A DNA stretch of 64,000 bases, taken from NCBI RefSeq assembly GCF_001591165.1, contig NZ_BCUG01000004.1:124001-188000 (forward strand). The letters run 5' to 3'. This DNA comes from Thauera butanivorans NBRC 103042 (GTDB lineage Bacteria > Pseudomonadota > Gammaproteobacteria > Burkholderiales > Rhodocyclaceae). Positions within the stretch are counted from its first letter, which is position 1, and each line of letters starts with the position of its first letter. A model generated the notes under the pieces. It was not told the DNA's origin, did not search any database, and saw nothing but the letters and a program-made list of their open reading frames with translations. Both the position numbers and the translations under genes were made by a program. Positions 29,156-37,928 of this stretch are shown here, piece after piece.

Positions 29156-31010
29156 GGCAAGGCAAGGAGAAGGAAAAGCACATGCCCGACGGTACATTGC
29201 TTTGCGCCCACAGGCGCCCCCCGTGGGCTTCGATGATGGTCTTGCAGATCGGCAGCCCGAGGCCGAGACCGTCCGGCTTGGTGGTGAAGAAGGGCTCGAA
29301 CAGGTGGGCCTGCTGTTCCGCCGACAGCCCACCGCCCTGGTCGATGACCTGCACCACCAGGCGCTTGTCGACGATCTCCAGGCGGATGGCGATGGTCTGG
29401 CGCTCGGGCGGCAGATCGCGGCCGGCGTCGATGGCGTTCTTCATCAGGTTCAGCAGCACCTGCTGGAGTTGCGGCGCATCGGCCAGCACTTCGCAGCCGG
29501 GCGGCAGGCTGCTTTCGCAGACGATGGGCGGCGCCTGCAGCAGCATGCCTTCGATCAGCTTGCGGGCGCTATCGACCAGTGCGGGCATGTCCACCGGCTC
29601 GCGCACCGCGCTGCGCTTGCGGGCGAAGTCGCGGATACGGCGCATGATGCCGCCGGCGCGCTCGGCCTCGCTGCCGATCTCGCTGCAGGCTTCGACCACC
29701 GCCGCCTCGGTCAGGCGGCCGTCGGCGTGGCGCCGCAGCAGGCTGCGGGCGTAGTTGCCGATGGAGGTCAGCGGCTGGTTGATCTCGTGCGCCAGGCTGC
29801 CCGACAGCTCGCCGAGGATGGACAGGCGGGACAGATGCTCCATCTGTTCCTGGTGGCTGCGAACCCGCGCCTCCGCCTCGTCGCGGGCGCGCAGCGAGGC
29901 ACGCAGTTCGGCGGTGCGGCGCTGCACCAGGTGCTCGACCCGCAGCGTATGCACGCCCCAGGCGGTCAGCACCAGGGCCAACGCCAGCAGCGCGGGCCAG
30001 AAACGGCGCAGCAGGCCCGCCAACGTGACGTCGCGCAGGTGGGCATAGGGGCCGGTGCGCAGCTCGCGGTACAGCGCGTGCACCGACTGGTAATCGGCCG
30101 GCACCGTCCACGCCATGCCGGTATCGCCGGGCATCGCCAGCAAGGCCTGCGCCACCTGCTTGGACAGGCCATGGCCGATGGTGCGCGTCACCGCGATCGG
30201 CCAGTCCGGATACAGCGGCGTCGTCAGCCCGCAGGGAAAGGCCTCGACGCCGGAATCCCTGCTGCGACGGTCGCCCAGCACGCGGAAGTCTTCCAGGCGC
30301 AGCACGCCGCGCGCTGCTGCCTGCTCGATGAAGCAGCTTCGCACCACGCCGGCGTCGGCTTCGCCGCGTTGTACGGCGGCGACGGTGCGCATCATCGGCA
30401 CGCCGAGAAAATGGATTTCCTTCAGGCTCGATTCCGCGTCGATGCCTTGGGCCAGCATTTCCCGCACGACCAGCAGATAGCCGCCGAAAGCGTCCGGCGC
30501 CATCGCCGCCAGACTTTTGCCGCGCAGGTCGCCGAGCGTTTGCAGATCGCCGCGATCGCTGCGCACGATCAGTGCGGAGCCGGTTCCCCTGTCCGGCGAC
30601 AAGGCCTGCGGCGAATCCAGCGTGGCGATCCGGCTCAGGCCGAATTCGTTCTCCAGCGCCACGTAGTGGCCGGGGTTGGTGACGACCAGGTCGACAGCCT
30701 GCGCACGGATCGCCTCGCGCAAGCTGTCGGCGTCGAAATGTTCGAGATGGAAACGGTAGCCGGGTACGTACTCGTCGAGGAAACGGGTCAACGGCGCCCA
30801 ATCGAGCGCCGCGGCCAGTTCACCCTGATAGGCGAGGACGCCGATGGTGACGTCCCGGGTGCCGGTTTCGGCCTGCGCCGTACCGGACAGCAGGCCGAAA
30901 CCGGACAGGCCCAACAGACAGAGCCGGATGGTTCGGCGCAGCAAGGCCAGCCCGCGGCGTCCGGCTGGCACGTGGCACCGGGACAGGAACATCCCGCCGT
31001 CGCCCAGCAT
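29139..31010 (-). CDS. TtrS-like sensor histidine kinase with PhnD-type periplasmic domain
   Basis: A 623-residue kinase. A signal/anchor region leads to a periplasmic domain like phosphonate/tetrathionate binding proteins (about 50-310: VTIGVLAYQGELAAALDWAP, VDLVVTNPGHYVALE, SCFIEQAAARGVL). One membrane helix (LLRRFWPALLALALVLTAWG) is followed by a coiled linker. The HisKA domain has the phospho-acceptor His408 in GSLAHEINQPLTSIGN, and the ATPase domain has NLMKNAID, DQGGGL and GLGLGLPICKTI. TtrS of Salmonella has this layout and detects tetrathionate; cysteines in SCFIEQ and PCGLTTP may matter. The ligand is inferred. Possible later start: ATG 30992. Confidence 0.85.
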   Translation of the reverse strand: MLGDGGMFLSRCHVPAGRRGLALLRRTIRLCLLGLSGFGLLSGTAQAETGTRDVTIGVLAYQGELAAALDWAPLTRFLDEYVPGYRFHLEHFDADSLREAIRAQAVDLVVTNPGHYVALENEFGLSRIATLDSPQALSPDRGTGSALIVRSDRGDLQTLGDLRGKSLAAMAPDAFGGYLLVVREMLAQGIDAESSLKEIHFLGVPMMRTVAAVQRGEADAGVVRSCFIEQAAARGVLRLEDFRVLGDRRSRDSGVEAFPCGLTTPLYPDWPIAVTRTIGHGLSKQVAQALLAMPGDTGMAWTVPADYQSVHALYRELRTGPYAHLRDVTLAGLLRRFWPALLALALVLTAWGVHTLRVEHLVQRRTAELRASLRARDEAEARVRSHQEQMEHLSRLSILGELSGSLAHEINQPLTSIGNYARSLLRRHADGRLTEAAVVEACSEIGSEAERAGGIMRRIRDFARKRSAVREPVDMPALVDSARKLIEGMLLQAPPIVCESSLPPGCEVLADAPQLQQVLLNLMKNAIDAGRDLPPERQTIAIRLEIVDKRLVVQVIDQGGGLSAEQQAHLFEPFFTTKPDGLGLGLPICKTIIEAHGGRLWAQSNVPSGMCFSFSLPCHAVSD

Positions 31011-31013
31011 CGG

Positions 31014-31673
31014 CTAGAGATCCGGCGCCGAGCGCTCGGACACGCCGAAAGCCACGCCTCCGCCGCCTGCACCCATCCCCATGCCACCTCCACCGCCTCC
31101 GCCACCTCGGCCCGTGCCGCCACGACCGCCCGATGCCGACGGCCGTGCAGGACCCTGGGCCGGAATCTCCGCATCGGCCGGAACGGGCGCCAGATCCAGC
31201 GCCTGGCGGATGAAGTCGCGCAGCGAGACGACCAGTTCGTCGGTATGGACGTGCTCGCCGGCGACCAGTTGGCGGCTCGCTGCCGCGGCCAGGCGCACCT
31301 GTTCCGCGGTGCCGAGCAGGATGATGTCGGACAGCGCCGCTTCCACCGCGTCGCGAATCCGCCGCGCGCGCTCCGAATTGGACACCTGCTGCGCGGCGTC
31401 CTCGCCGCCGGCCTGGGTGTCGGCCTCGCGGCGAAGATCGCGCATGTGGGTCGGGTCGACGGTGAGCGTGCCGGTGAAGGAACCACCCAGCGTCTTGTAG
31501 GCGGCGATCAGCGTCTTCAGGCGTTCGTTGATCTGCCGGTTCACCCGCTCGCGGCGCTGCTGGATCGAGAACATCATGATCAGCCGGATGCCCATGCTGA
31601 TCAGCGTGAACAGGGCCAGGCCGATGATGGTCAGCAGCAGGTCCGGCCAGGAAGTGAAATCGAAGAGGCGCAC
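31014..31673 (-). CDS. Membrane-anchored hypothetical protein with Gly-rich tail
   Basis: A 219-residue protein with one N-terminal membrane helix (LLLTIIGLALFTLISMGIRL), a charged cytoplasmic helical part (RVNRQINERLKTLIAAYKTL, then AEQVRLAAAASRQLV) and a C-terminal tail that is almost pure Gly/Met (GGGMGMGAGG). No family is recognised. It starts 2 bases after the hom stop and ends 3 bases before the sensor-kinase start, so it sits inside a tight minus-strand run. A link with the sensor is possible but only positional. Confidence 0.75.
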   Translation of the reverse strand: MRLFDFTSWPDLLLTIIGLALFTLISMGIRLIMMFSIQQRRERVNRQINERLKTLIAAYKTLGGSFTGTLTVDPTHMRDLRREADTQAGGEDAAQQVSNSERARRIRDAVEAALSDIILLGTAEQVRLAAAASRQLVAGEHVHTDELVVSLRDFIRQALDLAPVPADAEIPAQGPARPSASGGRGGTGRGGGGGGGGMGMGAGGGGVAFGVSERSAPDL

Positions 31674-31675
31674 GC

Positions 31676-32986
31676 TTACTGCAGCGCTTCCATCCTCAGG
31701 CGCGTGACCTGCCCCCGCACCACCGGCAGCGCCTCGATACGGCCGATGGCAGAGTTGGCGTTGCGCTCGACGGTCCGGTGCGTGAGCATGATGATGTCGG
31801 TCTGCGATTCGCCTTCGGCGGCTTCCCGCTGCAGCAGGGCCTCGATCGAGATGCCGCTGTCGGCCAGGATGCGGGTGATGTCGGCCAGCACGCCGGGCTT
31901 GTCGTCGACCCGCATGCGCAGGTAGTAGGAGGTGACGACGTCCTCAATCGGCAGCACCGGCACGTCGCGCACCTGGTCGGGCTGGAAGGCCAGGTGAGGC
32001 ACGCGGTGCTCGGGGTCGGAAGTGTGCAGGCGGGTGACGTCGACCAGGTCGGCGATGACCGCCGAGGCGGTCGGCTCGGCACCCGCGCCCTTGCCGTAGT
32101 ACAGCGTGGCACCGACGGCGTCGCCCTGCACCAGCACCGCGTTCATCGCGCCTTCGACGTTGGCGATCAGGCGCTTGGCCGGGATCAGCGTCGGATGCAC
32201 GCGCAGTTCGACGCCCTGCTCGCGGCGGCGGGCGATGCCGAGCAGCTTGATGCGGTAACCGAGCTGTTCGGCATAGGCGATGTCGACCGCGTCGAGCTTG
32301 CTGATGCCTTCGACGTAGGCCTTGTCGAACTGCATCGGGATGCCGAAGGCGATCGCGCTCATGATCGTCGCCTTGTGCGCGGCGTCCACGCCTTCGATGT
32401 CGAAGGTCGGATCGGCTTCGGCGTAGCCCAGCGCCTGTGCTTCCTTCAGCACCTCGGCGAAGGGCAGGCCCTTGTCGCGCATTTCGGACAGGATGAAGTT
32501 GGTGGTGCCGTTGATGATGCCGGCCAGCCATTCGATGCGGTTGGCGGTGAGGCCTTCGCGCAGCGCCTTGATGATCGGGATGCCGCCGGCCACCGCGGCC
32601 TCGAAAGCCACCATCACGCCCTTCTTCTGCGCGGCGGCGAAGATTTCGTTGCCATGCACCGCAAGCAGCGCCTTGTTGGCGGTGACGACGTGCTTGCCGT
32701 TCTCGATCGCCTGCAGCACCAGGTCCCTGGCCACACCGTAGCCGCCGATCAGTTCGACGACGATGTCGATGTCGGGGTCGGCCACGACGGCGAAGGCGTC
32801 ATCGGTCAGTTTGGCCTCGCCGCCGGTGACCTTGCGGGCAAGCTCCAGGTTCTTGTCGGCCACGGTGGTGATGCAGATCGGGCGGCCCGCGCGGCGGGAA
32901 ATTTCCTCGGCGTTGCGTTTCAGAACGGTGAAGGTGCCGCCGCCGACGGTACCGATGCCCAGCAGGCCAACATTGATCGGTTTCAT
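31676..32986 (-). CDS. hom: Homoserine dehydrogenase
   Basis: A 436-residue enzyme reducing aspartate semialdehyde to homoserine, the branch toward threonine and methionine. The N-terminal Rossmann segment is INVGLLGIGTVGGGTFTVLK. The family core carries NGTTNFILSEM and LGYAEADPTFDIEGVDAAHK, and a C-terminal ACT domain (YYLRMRVDDKPGVLADITRI) suggests feedback inhibition by threonine. It follows alaA by 31 bases on the same strand. In related bacteria thrC usually comes next, but here three unrelated genes do. Confidence 0.97.
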   Translation of the reverse strand: MKPINVGLLGIGTVGGGTFTVLKRNAEEISRRAGRPICITTVADKNLELARKVTGGEAKLTDDAFAVVADPDIDIVVELIGGYGVARDLVLQAIENGKHVVTANKALLAVHGNEIFAAAQKKGVMVAFEAAVAGGIPIIKALREGLTANRIEWLAGIINGTTNFILSEMRDKGLPFAEVLKEAQALGYAEADPTFDIEGVDAAHKATIMSAIAFGIPMQFDKAYVEGISKLDAVDIAYAEQLGYRIKLLGIARRREQGVELRVHPTLIPAKRLIANVEGAMNAVLVQGDAVGATLYYGKGAGAEPTASAVIADLVDVTRLHTSDPEHRVPHLAFQPDQVRDVPVLPIEDVVTSYYLRMRVDDKPGVLADITRILADSGISIEALLQREAAEGESQTDIIMLTHRTVERNANSAIGRIEALPVVRGQVTRLRMEALQ

Positions 32987-33017
32987 GCAGTGTGTTCCGT
33001 GGTGTGTGAAGTAAATG

Positions 33018-34322
33018 TCAGGCGCCGTGGCGCTTGCGGTAGTTCTCGAGGAAGCGGGCCAGGCGGCCGATGGCCTCGCGCAGGTCGTCCTCGTGCGGCA
33101 GGAAGACCATGCGGAAATGCTGGTTGTCCGGGAAGTTGAAGCCCGAGCCCTGCACCAGCATCACGCGGGTGGCGCGTAGCACTTCCATGAAGAACTGGCG
33201 GTCGTCCTCGATCGGATAGACCTTGGGATCGAGCCGCGGGAACATGTAGAGCGCCGCCTGCGGCTTGACGCAGCTCACGCCCGGGATCGCGGTGATCAGT
33301 TCGTAGGCGATGTCGCGCTGGCGGCACAGCCGCCCGCCGGGCTTCACCAGGTCGTTGATGCTCTGGTAGCCGCCCAGCGCGGTCTGGATGGCCCACTGGC
33401 CCGGCACGTTGGAGCCGAGCTTGAGGTTGGCCAGCATGTTCAGGCCTTCGATGTAGTCCTTGGCGTCGTCCTTCGGCCCGGAAATCACCATCCAGCCGGC
33501 GCGGTAGCCGCAGGAGCGGTAGGCCTTGGACAGCGAATTGAAGGTCAGCGTCAGCACGTCGGTGGACAGGCTGGCCATCGACGTGAACTTGACGCCGTCG
33601 TACAGCACCTTGTCGTAGACCTCATCGACCATCAGCACCAGGCCGTGCTCGCGCGCGATCTGGACGATGCCTCGCAGCACGTCGTCGGGATAGATCACGC
33701 CGGTGGGATTGTTGGGGTTGATGACCACGATGCCGCGGGTACGCGGCGTGATGCGCGCGCGCATGTCGTCGAGGTCGGGCAGCCAGCCCTTGTCCTCGTC
33801 GCAGCGGTAATGCACCGGTATGCCGCCGGCGAGGCTGGCCGAGGCCGTCCACAACGGGTAGTCCGGCGTCGGTACCAGCAGTTCGTCGCCATCGTTGAGC
33901 AGCGCGTTGGTCGCCATCACGATTAGTTCGCTGGCGCCGTTGCCCAGATAGATGTCCTCGAGGGTCACGCCCTCGATGCACAGCTGCTGGGTGTAGTGCA
34001 TCACTGCCTTGCGCGCGGCGAAGATGCCCTTGCTGTCGGAATAGCCTGCCGAATCCGGCAGGTTGCGGATCATGTCCTGCTGGATTTCCTCGGGCGCATC
34101 GAAGCCGAACGGCGCCATGTTGCCGATGTTGAGCTTGATGATCTTCTGGCCTTCGTCCTCCATCTGCTTGGCCGCATCCACGATGGGGCCGCGCACGTCG
34201 TAGAGCACGTTGTTCAGCTTGACGGACTTGCGGATCGGACGCGCGACGGCCGCGCCCGCCTCGGCCCTGGCAGCCGGTTCCGGGTTGGGCATTGCGAGTT
34301 CGAGTGTCTTCTCCGCTTTCAT
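33018..34322 (-). CDS. alaA: Alanine-forming aminotransferase AlaA
   Basis: A 434-residue class I aminotransferase that makes alanine from pyruvate and glutamate. It closely follows the AlaA pattern: LNIGNMAPFGFDAPEEIQQD, GNGASELIVMATNALLNDGD, PTPDYPLWTASASLAGG, NPNNPTGVIYPDDVL and the PLP lysine in SLSKAYRSCGYRAGW. It has about 30 extra N-terminal residues compared with E. coli AlaA; ATG 34292 is an alternative start. It is first in the run alaA-hom, an arrangement seen in many betaproteobacteria. It is divergent from the Mth938-like gene. Confidence 0.94.
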   Translation of the reverse strand: MKAEKTLELAMPNPEPAARAEAGAAVARPIRKSVKLNNVLYDVRGPIVDAAKQMEDEGQKIIKLNIGNMAPFGFDAPEEIQQDMIRNLPDSAGYSDSKGIFAARKAVMHYTQQLCIEGVTLEDIYLGNGASELIVMATNALLNDGDELLVPTPDYPLWTASASLAGGIPVHYRCDEDKGWLPDLDDMRARITPRTRGIVVINPNNPTGVIYPDDVLRGIVQIAREHGLVLMVDEVYDKVLYDGVKFTSMASLSTDVLTLTFNSLSKAYRSCGYRAGWMVISGPKDDAKDYIEGLNMLANLKLGSNVPGQWAIQTALGGYQSINDLVKPGGRLCRQRDIAYELITAIPGVSCVKPQAALYMFPRLDPKVYPIEDDRQFFMEVLRATRVMLVQGSGFNFPDNQHFRMVFLPHEDDLREAIGRLARFLENYRKRHGA

Positions 34323-34481
34323 GACTGACCTTTTCGTGCAGGGAGGGATGGAACGGCAGGGAAGAATCCCGGGGACTTACCCCTTGCCGCAAAAGGTTGT
34401 TATCTTATCCGCGCTGCCGCACTGCGGCAATTTCCCGGCGCGCACCGAAGGCCGCACCAAGACAATCGCAAGCGACGAACG

Positions 34482-34871
34482 ATGAAGCTCTACCAGGACA
34501 GCAACGACAAGTTCAACGTCGTCACCGGCTATGGCGACGAACACGTGATGGTCAACAAGGTGCGCCACGACGGCAACCTGATCGTGACCGCGGACGGCAT
34601 CCACACCGGCTGGGCGCCCGCTGCCCGCGGCGACTTGGCCGCGCTGACGGCCAACGACCTGGCGGCGGTGGCCGAACTGCGGCCCGAGATCGTCATCGTC
34701 GGCACCGGCCGGCGCCAGCGCTTTCCCTCTCCCGCCCTGCTCCGCCCGCTGATCGAGGCTGGCATCGGCTTCGAGTTCATGGACCTGCCCGCGGCCTGCC
34801 GCACCTACAACATTCTGGTCGGCGAAGGCCGCTCGGTCGCGGTCGCGCTGCTGTTCGAGGCCGCGAACTGA
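34482..34871 (+). CDS. Mth938-like (DUF498) domain protein
   Basis: A 129-residue protein of the Mth938/NDUFAF3-like family: NKVRHDGNLIVTADGIHTGW, PEIVIVGTGRRQRFPSPALL and AACRTYNILVGEGR. Relatives are often found beside alaA-hom in betaproteobacteria, as here (divergent, with a 159-base shared upstream region). The eukaryotic relative helps assemble respiratory complex I; the bacterial role is not established. Confidence 0.92.
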   Translation: MKLYQDSNDKFNVVTGYGDEHVMVNKVRHDGNLIVTADGIHTGWAPAARGDLAALTANDLAAVAELRPEIVIVGTGRRQRFPSPALLRPLIEAGIGFEFMDLPAACRTYNILVGEGRSVAVALLFEAAN

Positions 34872-34877
34872 AACGGC

Positions 34878-35297
34878 CTACGGATCGATCCAGTTTTCCA
34901 GCCGAAGCCCGGGAACACGCTGGAACTCACGCAGGTTATTGCTCACCAGCGTCAGCCCCCGGCTCCGGGCATGCCCGGCGATGTGAAGGTCATTGACGCC
35001 GATGGGCTGGCCCTGTCGCTCCAATACGGCGCGGATCTGCCCGTAGTGAGCCGCGGCAGCTTCGTCATAGGCCAGAACCTGAAGGCGGCTGCTGAAATCC
35101 TGCACAGCGAGGAAATTGCGTGCCGGATCGCTGCTTTTTTCCACCCCATGCATCAGTTCGGCCAGCGTGATGCTGGAAATGGCCATGCGGCCGTGGTGGC
35201 GGTTGAAACTGGCGAGCGCGGCGATCGGCCGGCGTTTGATGACGTAGATCGCAATGTTGGTGTCGAGCAGATGGCTGAGCAGCGCGGGCGCATTCAT
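34878..35297 (-). CDS. vapC: VapC-family PIN-domain toxin (second pair)
   Basis: A 139-residue PIN toxin with the ligand Asp in [15 protein letters not shown], Glu in [13 protein letters not shown] and the C-terminal Asp in [16 protein letters not shown]. Its ATG overlaps the antitoxin stop by 2 bases, so the two are translationally coupled. It resembles the VapC/MvpA group that cleaves initiator tRNA; this target is known for the group, not shown here. It is convergent with the Mth938-like gene. Confidence 0.92.
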   Translation of the reverse strand: MNAPALLSHLLDTNIAIYVIKRRPIAALASFNRHHGRMAISSITLAELMHGVEKSSDPARNFLAVQDFSSRLQVLAYDEAAAAHYGQIRAVLERQGQPIGVNDLHIAGHARSRGLTLVSNNLREFQRVPGLRLENWIDP

Positions 35298-35527
35298 AGC
35301 CCTTCGCGCTCCGGCTGCGATTGATCCGCTCGCTCGCTCATGAAATCGTCGCTGACCGTATGGCTACCGAGAAAGAAGCTGTCCCAGGCCGACTCGGCTG
35401 GCGCGATGATGCGTTCGTTGCCGACCACGCGCACGCTCACTTTCTTGACCTCGGCCGGGAAGCGGGCTTCGGCAGGCAGGCGCACGGCCTGTGTGCGGTT
35501 GTTGGTAAAAACGGTCGTGATGGTCAT
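35294..35527 (-). CDS. vapB: VapB/VagC-type antitoxin
   Basis: A 77-residue antitoxin with an AbrB/SpoVT-like N-terminus ([20 protein letters not shown] and [15 protein letters not shown]) and a toxin-binding C-terminus ([18 protein letters not shown]). It lies upstream of and overlaps vapC. The start follows AGGAG at 35533-35537. This family typically represses its own operon. It differs in fold from the ribbon-helix-helix antitoxin of the pair at 8.5-9.1 kb. Confidence 0.92.
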   Translation of the reverse strand: MTITTVFTNNRTQAVRLPAEARFPAEVKKVSVRVVGNERIIAPAESAWDSFFLGSHTVSDDFMSERADQSQPEREGL

Positions 35528-35549
35528 GATCGCTCCTCCTTCACCTGCA

Positions 35550-35568
35550 ATATACATCGACTATATAC
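35550..35568 (-). promoter_or_regulatory. Possible vapBC operator with repeated ATATAC
   Basis: ATATAC occurs at 35550-35555 and again at 35563-35568, a 13-base spacing, just upstream of the antitoxin start in an AT-rich island. VapB autorepression sites often lie at this place; this site itself is untested. Confidence 0.4.
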
Positions 35569-35784
35569 ACTGACCACGAGACGGACAAGGATCGCATCGC
35601 ACTCGGCCAGCGGCCCGCATGGCCGAACGACCGGCTGCCGACGGACGATTGCGGGCGAAACCTTGCTCCGCTACCCTGCGTCGAAACGTATGCGCGCATG
35701 GCGGGGCCACTCCGGCCTGCCGCCATGTACGGAATGCCCCGCTTTCCGCCGCCCCCGACGCTCGAAGAACATACGGAGAACCGC

Positions 35785-36234
35785 ATGAGTCTTGCCCCCG
35801 ATTTCACCCTGCCCGCCACCGGCGGCCGCAACGTCACGCTGTCCGAACTGCGCGGCCGCAAGCTGGTGATCTATTTCTACCCCAAGGACAACACGCCCGG
35901 CTGCACCAACGAAACCAGGGACTTCGGCGCTCTGTACGCGGAGTACGCCGCCGCCGGCTGCGAGGTGTTCGGCATCAGCCGCGACAGCATCAGGAGCCAC
36001 GAGAACTTCAAGGCCAAGCTGGAACTGCCGTTCGAACTGATTTCCGACCCCGAGGAAGCGGCCTGCGAAGCCTTCGGCGTGATGAAGCTGAAGAACATGT
36101 ACGGCAAGCAGGTGCGCGGCATCGAGCGCAGCACTTTCGTGATCGACGCCGACGGCCGCATCGCCCGCGAATGGCGCGGCGTCAAGGTGCCGGGCCACGC
36201 TGCGGACGTGCTTGCCGTGGTGCAGTCGCTCTGA
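35785..36234 (+). CDS. bcp: Thioredoxin-dependent peroxiredoxin (Bcp/PrxQ)
   Basis: A 149-residue peroxiredoxin reducing hydroperoxides. The start MSLAPDFTLPAT follows CGGAGAA. The peroxidatic Cys lies in YPKDNTPGCTNETRDFGALY, the expected PrxQ motif with PGCT. In the classical Bcp the resolving Cys is five residues on (PGCTxExxxF/C); here that place is not a Cys, so it is a one-Cys form or uses Cys in AAAGCEVFG. It lies 60 bases before phoH on the same strand. Confidence 0.94.
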   Translation: MSLAPDFTLPATGGRNVTLSELRGRKLVIYFYPKDNTPGCTNETRDFGALYAEYAAAGCEVFGISRDSIRSHENFKAKLELPFELISDPEEAACEAFGVMKLKNMYGKQVRGIERSTFVIDADGRIAREWRGVKVPGHAADVLAVVQSL

Positions 36235-36294
36235 TCCACCCCTTTCGGCGCACCGCTTCGCTGCGCGCCTCCCCTCTTCCATCCGAGCCAGACC

Positions 36295-37791
36295 ATGCCC
36301 TCGACCACCAAGACCAAGACGCCGAAGGCGCAAGCCAAGACACCGAAAACTGTCGCGACCGCTTCCGCCAAGCGCGGCAAGGCGGTGAAGCAGAGCGCCT
36401 GCAAGCACGACTGCAAGCTCTTCGTGCTGGACACCAACGTGCTGATGCACGACCCCACCAGCCTGTATCGCTTCGAGGAGCACGACCTCTACGTGCCGAT
36501 CATGACGCTGGAGGAACTGGACAACAACAAGAAGGGCACGACCGAAGTCGCGCGCAACACCCGCCAGGCCAGCCGCATGCTGGACGAGATCGTCACCACC
36601 TCTCCCGACGGCATCGACGAAGGCATCGCGCTCGACCTGCCGTCGCACGGCCTCGCCACCGGCCGGCTCTTCCTGCAGACCGAGGCGATCGACGCCGCGC
36701 TGCCCGCCGCGCTGCCCACCGCGCGCGGCGACAATCAGATCCTGGCCGTCGTCACCTACCTGGCCGAGCGCCACCCCGAGCGTGAAGTCATCCTGGTGTC
36801 GAAGGACATCAACATGCGCATCAAGGCCCGCGCGCTCGGGCTTGCGGCGCAGGATTACTTCAATGACAAGGTGCTCGAGGACACCGACCTGCTCTACTCC
36901 GGCGCGCGCGAACTGCCGGCCGACTTCTGGGACACCCACGGCCGCGGCATGGAGTCGTGGAAGGAAGAGGGCCACACCTATTACCGTGTGAGCGGACCAC
37001 TGGCGCCGGACCTGCTGGTCAACGAGTTCGTCTTCGAGACCAGCGGCGACAATCCGCTGCAGGCCTGGGTCAAGGAACGCGACGGCGGCAAGGTGCTGCT
37101 CGAGACCGTGGTGGACTACAGCCACCAGAAGAACAACGTATGGGGCATCACCGCGCGCAACCGCGAGCAGAACTTCGCGCTGAACCTGCTGATGAACCCG
37201 GACATCGACTTCGTCACCCTGCTCGGCCAGGCCGGCACCGGCAAGACCCTGCTGACGCTGGCCGCCGGCCTGACCCAGGTGCTCGAATCCAAGCGCTACT
37301 CCGAGATCATCATGACCCGCGTGACGGTGTCGGTGGGCGAGGACATCGGCTTCCTGCCCGGTACCGAGGAAGAGAAGATGGCGCCGTGGATGGGCGCACT
37401 GGAGGACAACCTCGACGTGCTCAACGGCACCGCCGGCGAAGGCGGCGACTGGGGCCGCGCCGCCACGCGCGACCTGATCCGCAGCCGGATCAAGATCAAG
37501 AGCCTGAACTTCATGCGCGGGCGCACCTTCCTGAACAAGTTCCTGATCATCGACGAGGCACAGAACCTGACGCCCAAGCAGATGAAGACCCTGATCACCC
37601 GCGCCGGCCCCGGTACCAAGGTGGTCTGCATGGGCAACATCGCCCAGATCGACACGCCCTACCTGACCGAAGGCTCGTCGGGCCTGACCTTCGTCGTCGA
37701 TCGCTTCAAGGGCTGGGCGCATTCGGGCCACATCACGCTGCAGCGCGGCGAGCGCTCGCGCCTGGCCGACTACGCTGCCGACGTGCTGTAA
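36295..37791 (+). CDS. PIN-PhoH family ATPase (PhoH2-like)
   Basis: A 498-residue two-domain protein. The N-terminal tail is Lys/Thr-rich, followed by a PIN domain (about 40-190: LFVLDTNVLMHDP, MTLEELDNNKKG, GDNQILAVVTYLAE, VSKDINMRIKARALG). The PhoH ATPase domain (about 260-490) has Walker A GQAGTGKT at residue 311 and Walker B FLIIDEAQNLTPKQ. PhoH2 proteins are known as ATP-dependent RNA helicase-nucleases; the same activity is inferred here. It is monocistronic or follows bcp. Confidence 0.95.
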   Translation: MPSTTKTKTPKAQAKTPKTVATASAKRGKAVKQSACKHDCKLFVLDTNVLMHDPTSLYRFEEHDLYVPIMTLEELDNNKKGTTEVARNTRQASRMLDEIVTTSPDGIDEGIALDLPSHGLATGRLFLQTEAIDAALPAALPTARGDNQILAVVTYLAERHPEREVILVSKDINMRIKARALGLAAQDYFNDKVLEDTDLLYSGARELPADFWDTHGRGMESWKEEGHTYYRVSGPLAPDLLVNEFVFETSGDNPLQAWVKERDGGKVLLETVVDYSHQKNNVWGITARNREQNFALNLLMNPDIDFVTLLGQAGTGKTLLTLAAGLTQVLESKRYSEIIMTRVTVSVGEDIGFLPGTEEEKMAPWMGALEDNLDVLNGTAGEGGDWGRAATRDLIRSRIKIKSLNFMRGRTFLNKFLIIDEAQNLTPKQMKTLITRAGPGTKVVCMGNIAQIDTPYLTEGSSGLTFVVDRFKGWAHSGHITLQRGERSRLADYAADVL

Positions 37792-37928
37792 GTTTCCTTT
37801 CCGCCGGCACGCTTTTCGTCCCCGCTCTCCGCGCAAACCGCTGCCGGCGGGTAGCCGCTTGCGCGCGGACAAGCCATTGTCCCGGCAGCCCCCTATAATC
37901 GGCGCATCCGACCGACGACAGAACCGTC

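Noticed and set aside
29154-31925. Plus-strand open frame of over 900 codons opposite the sensor kinase and hom end
   Set aside because: The minus strand encodes a kinase with all catalytic motifs; the plus-strand frame is a GC-bias shadow.
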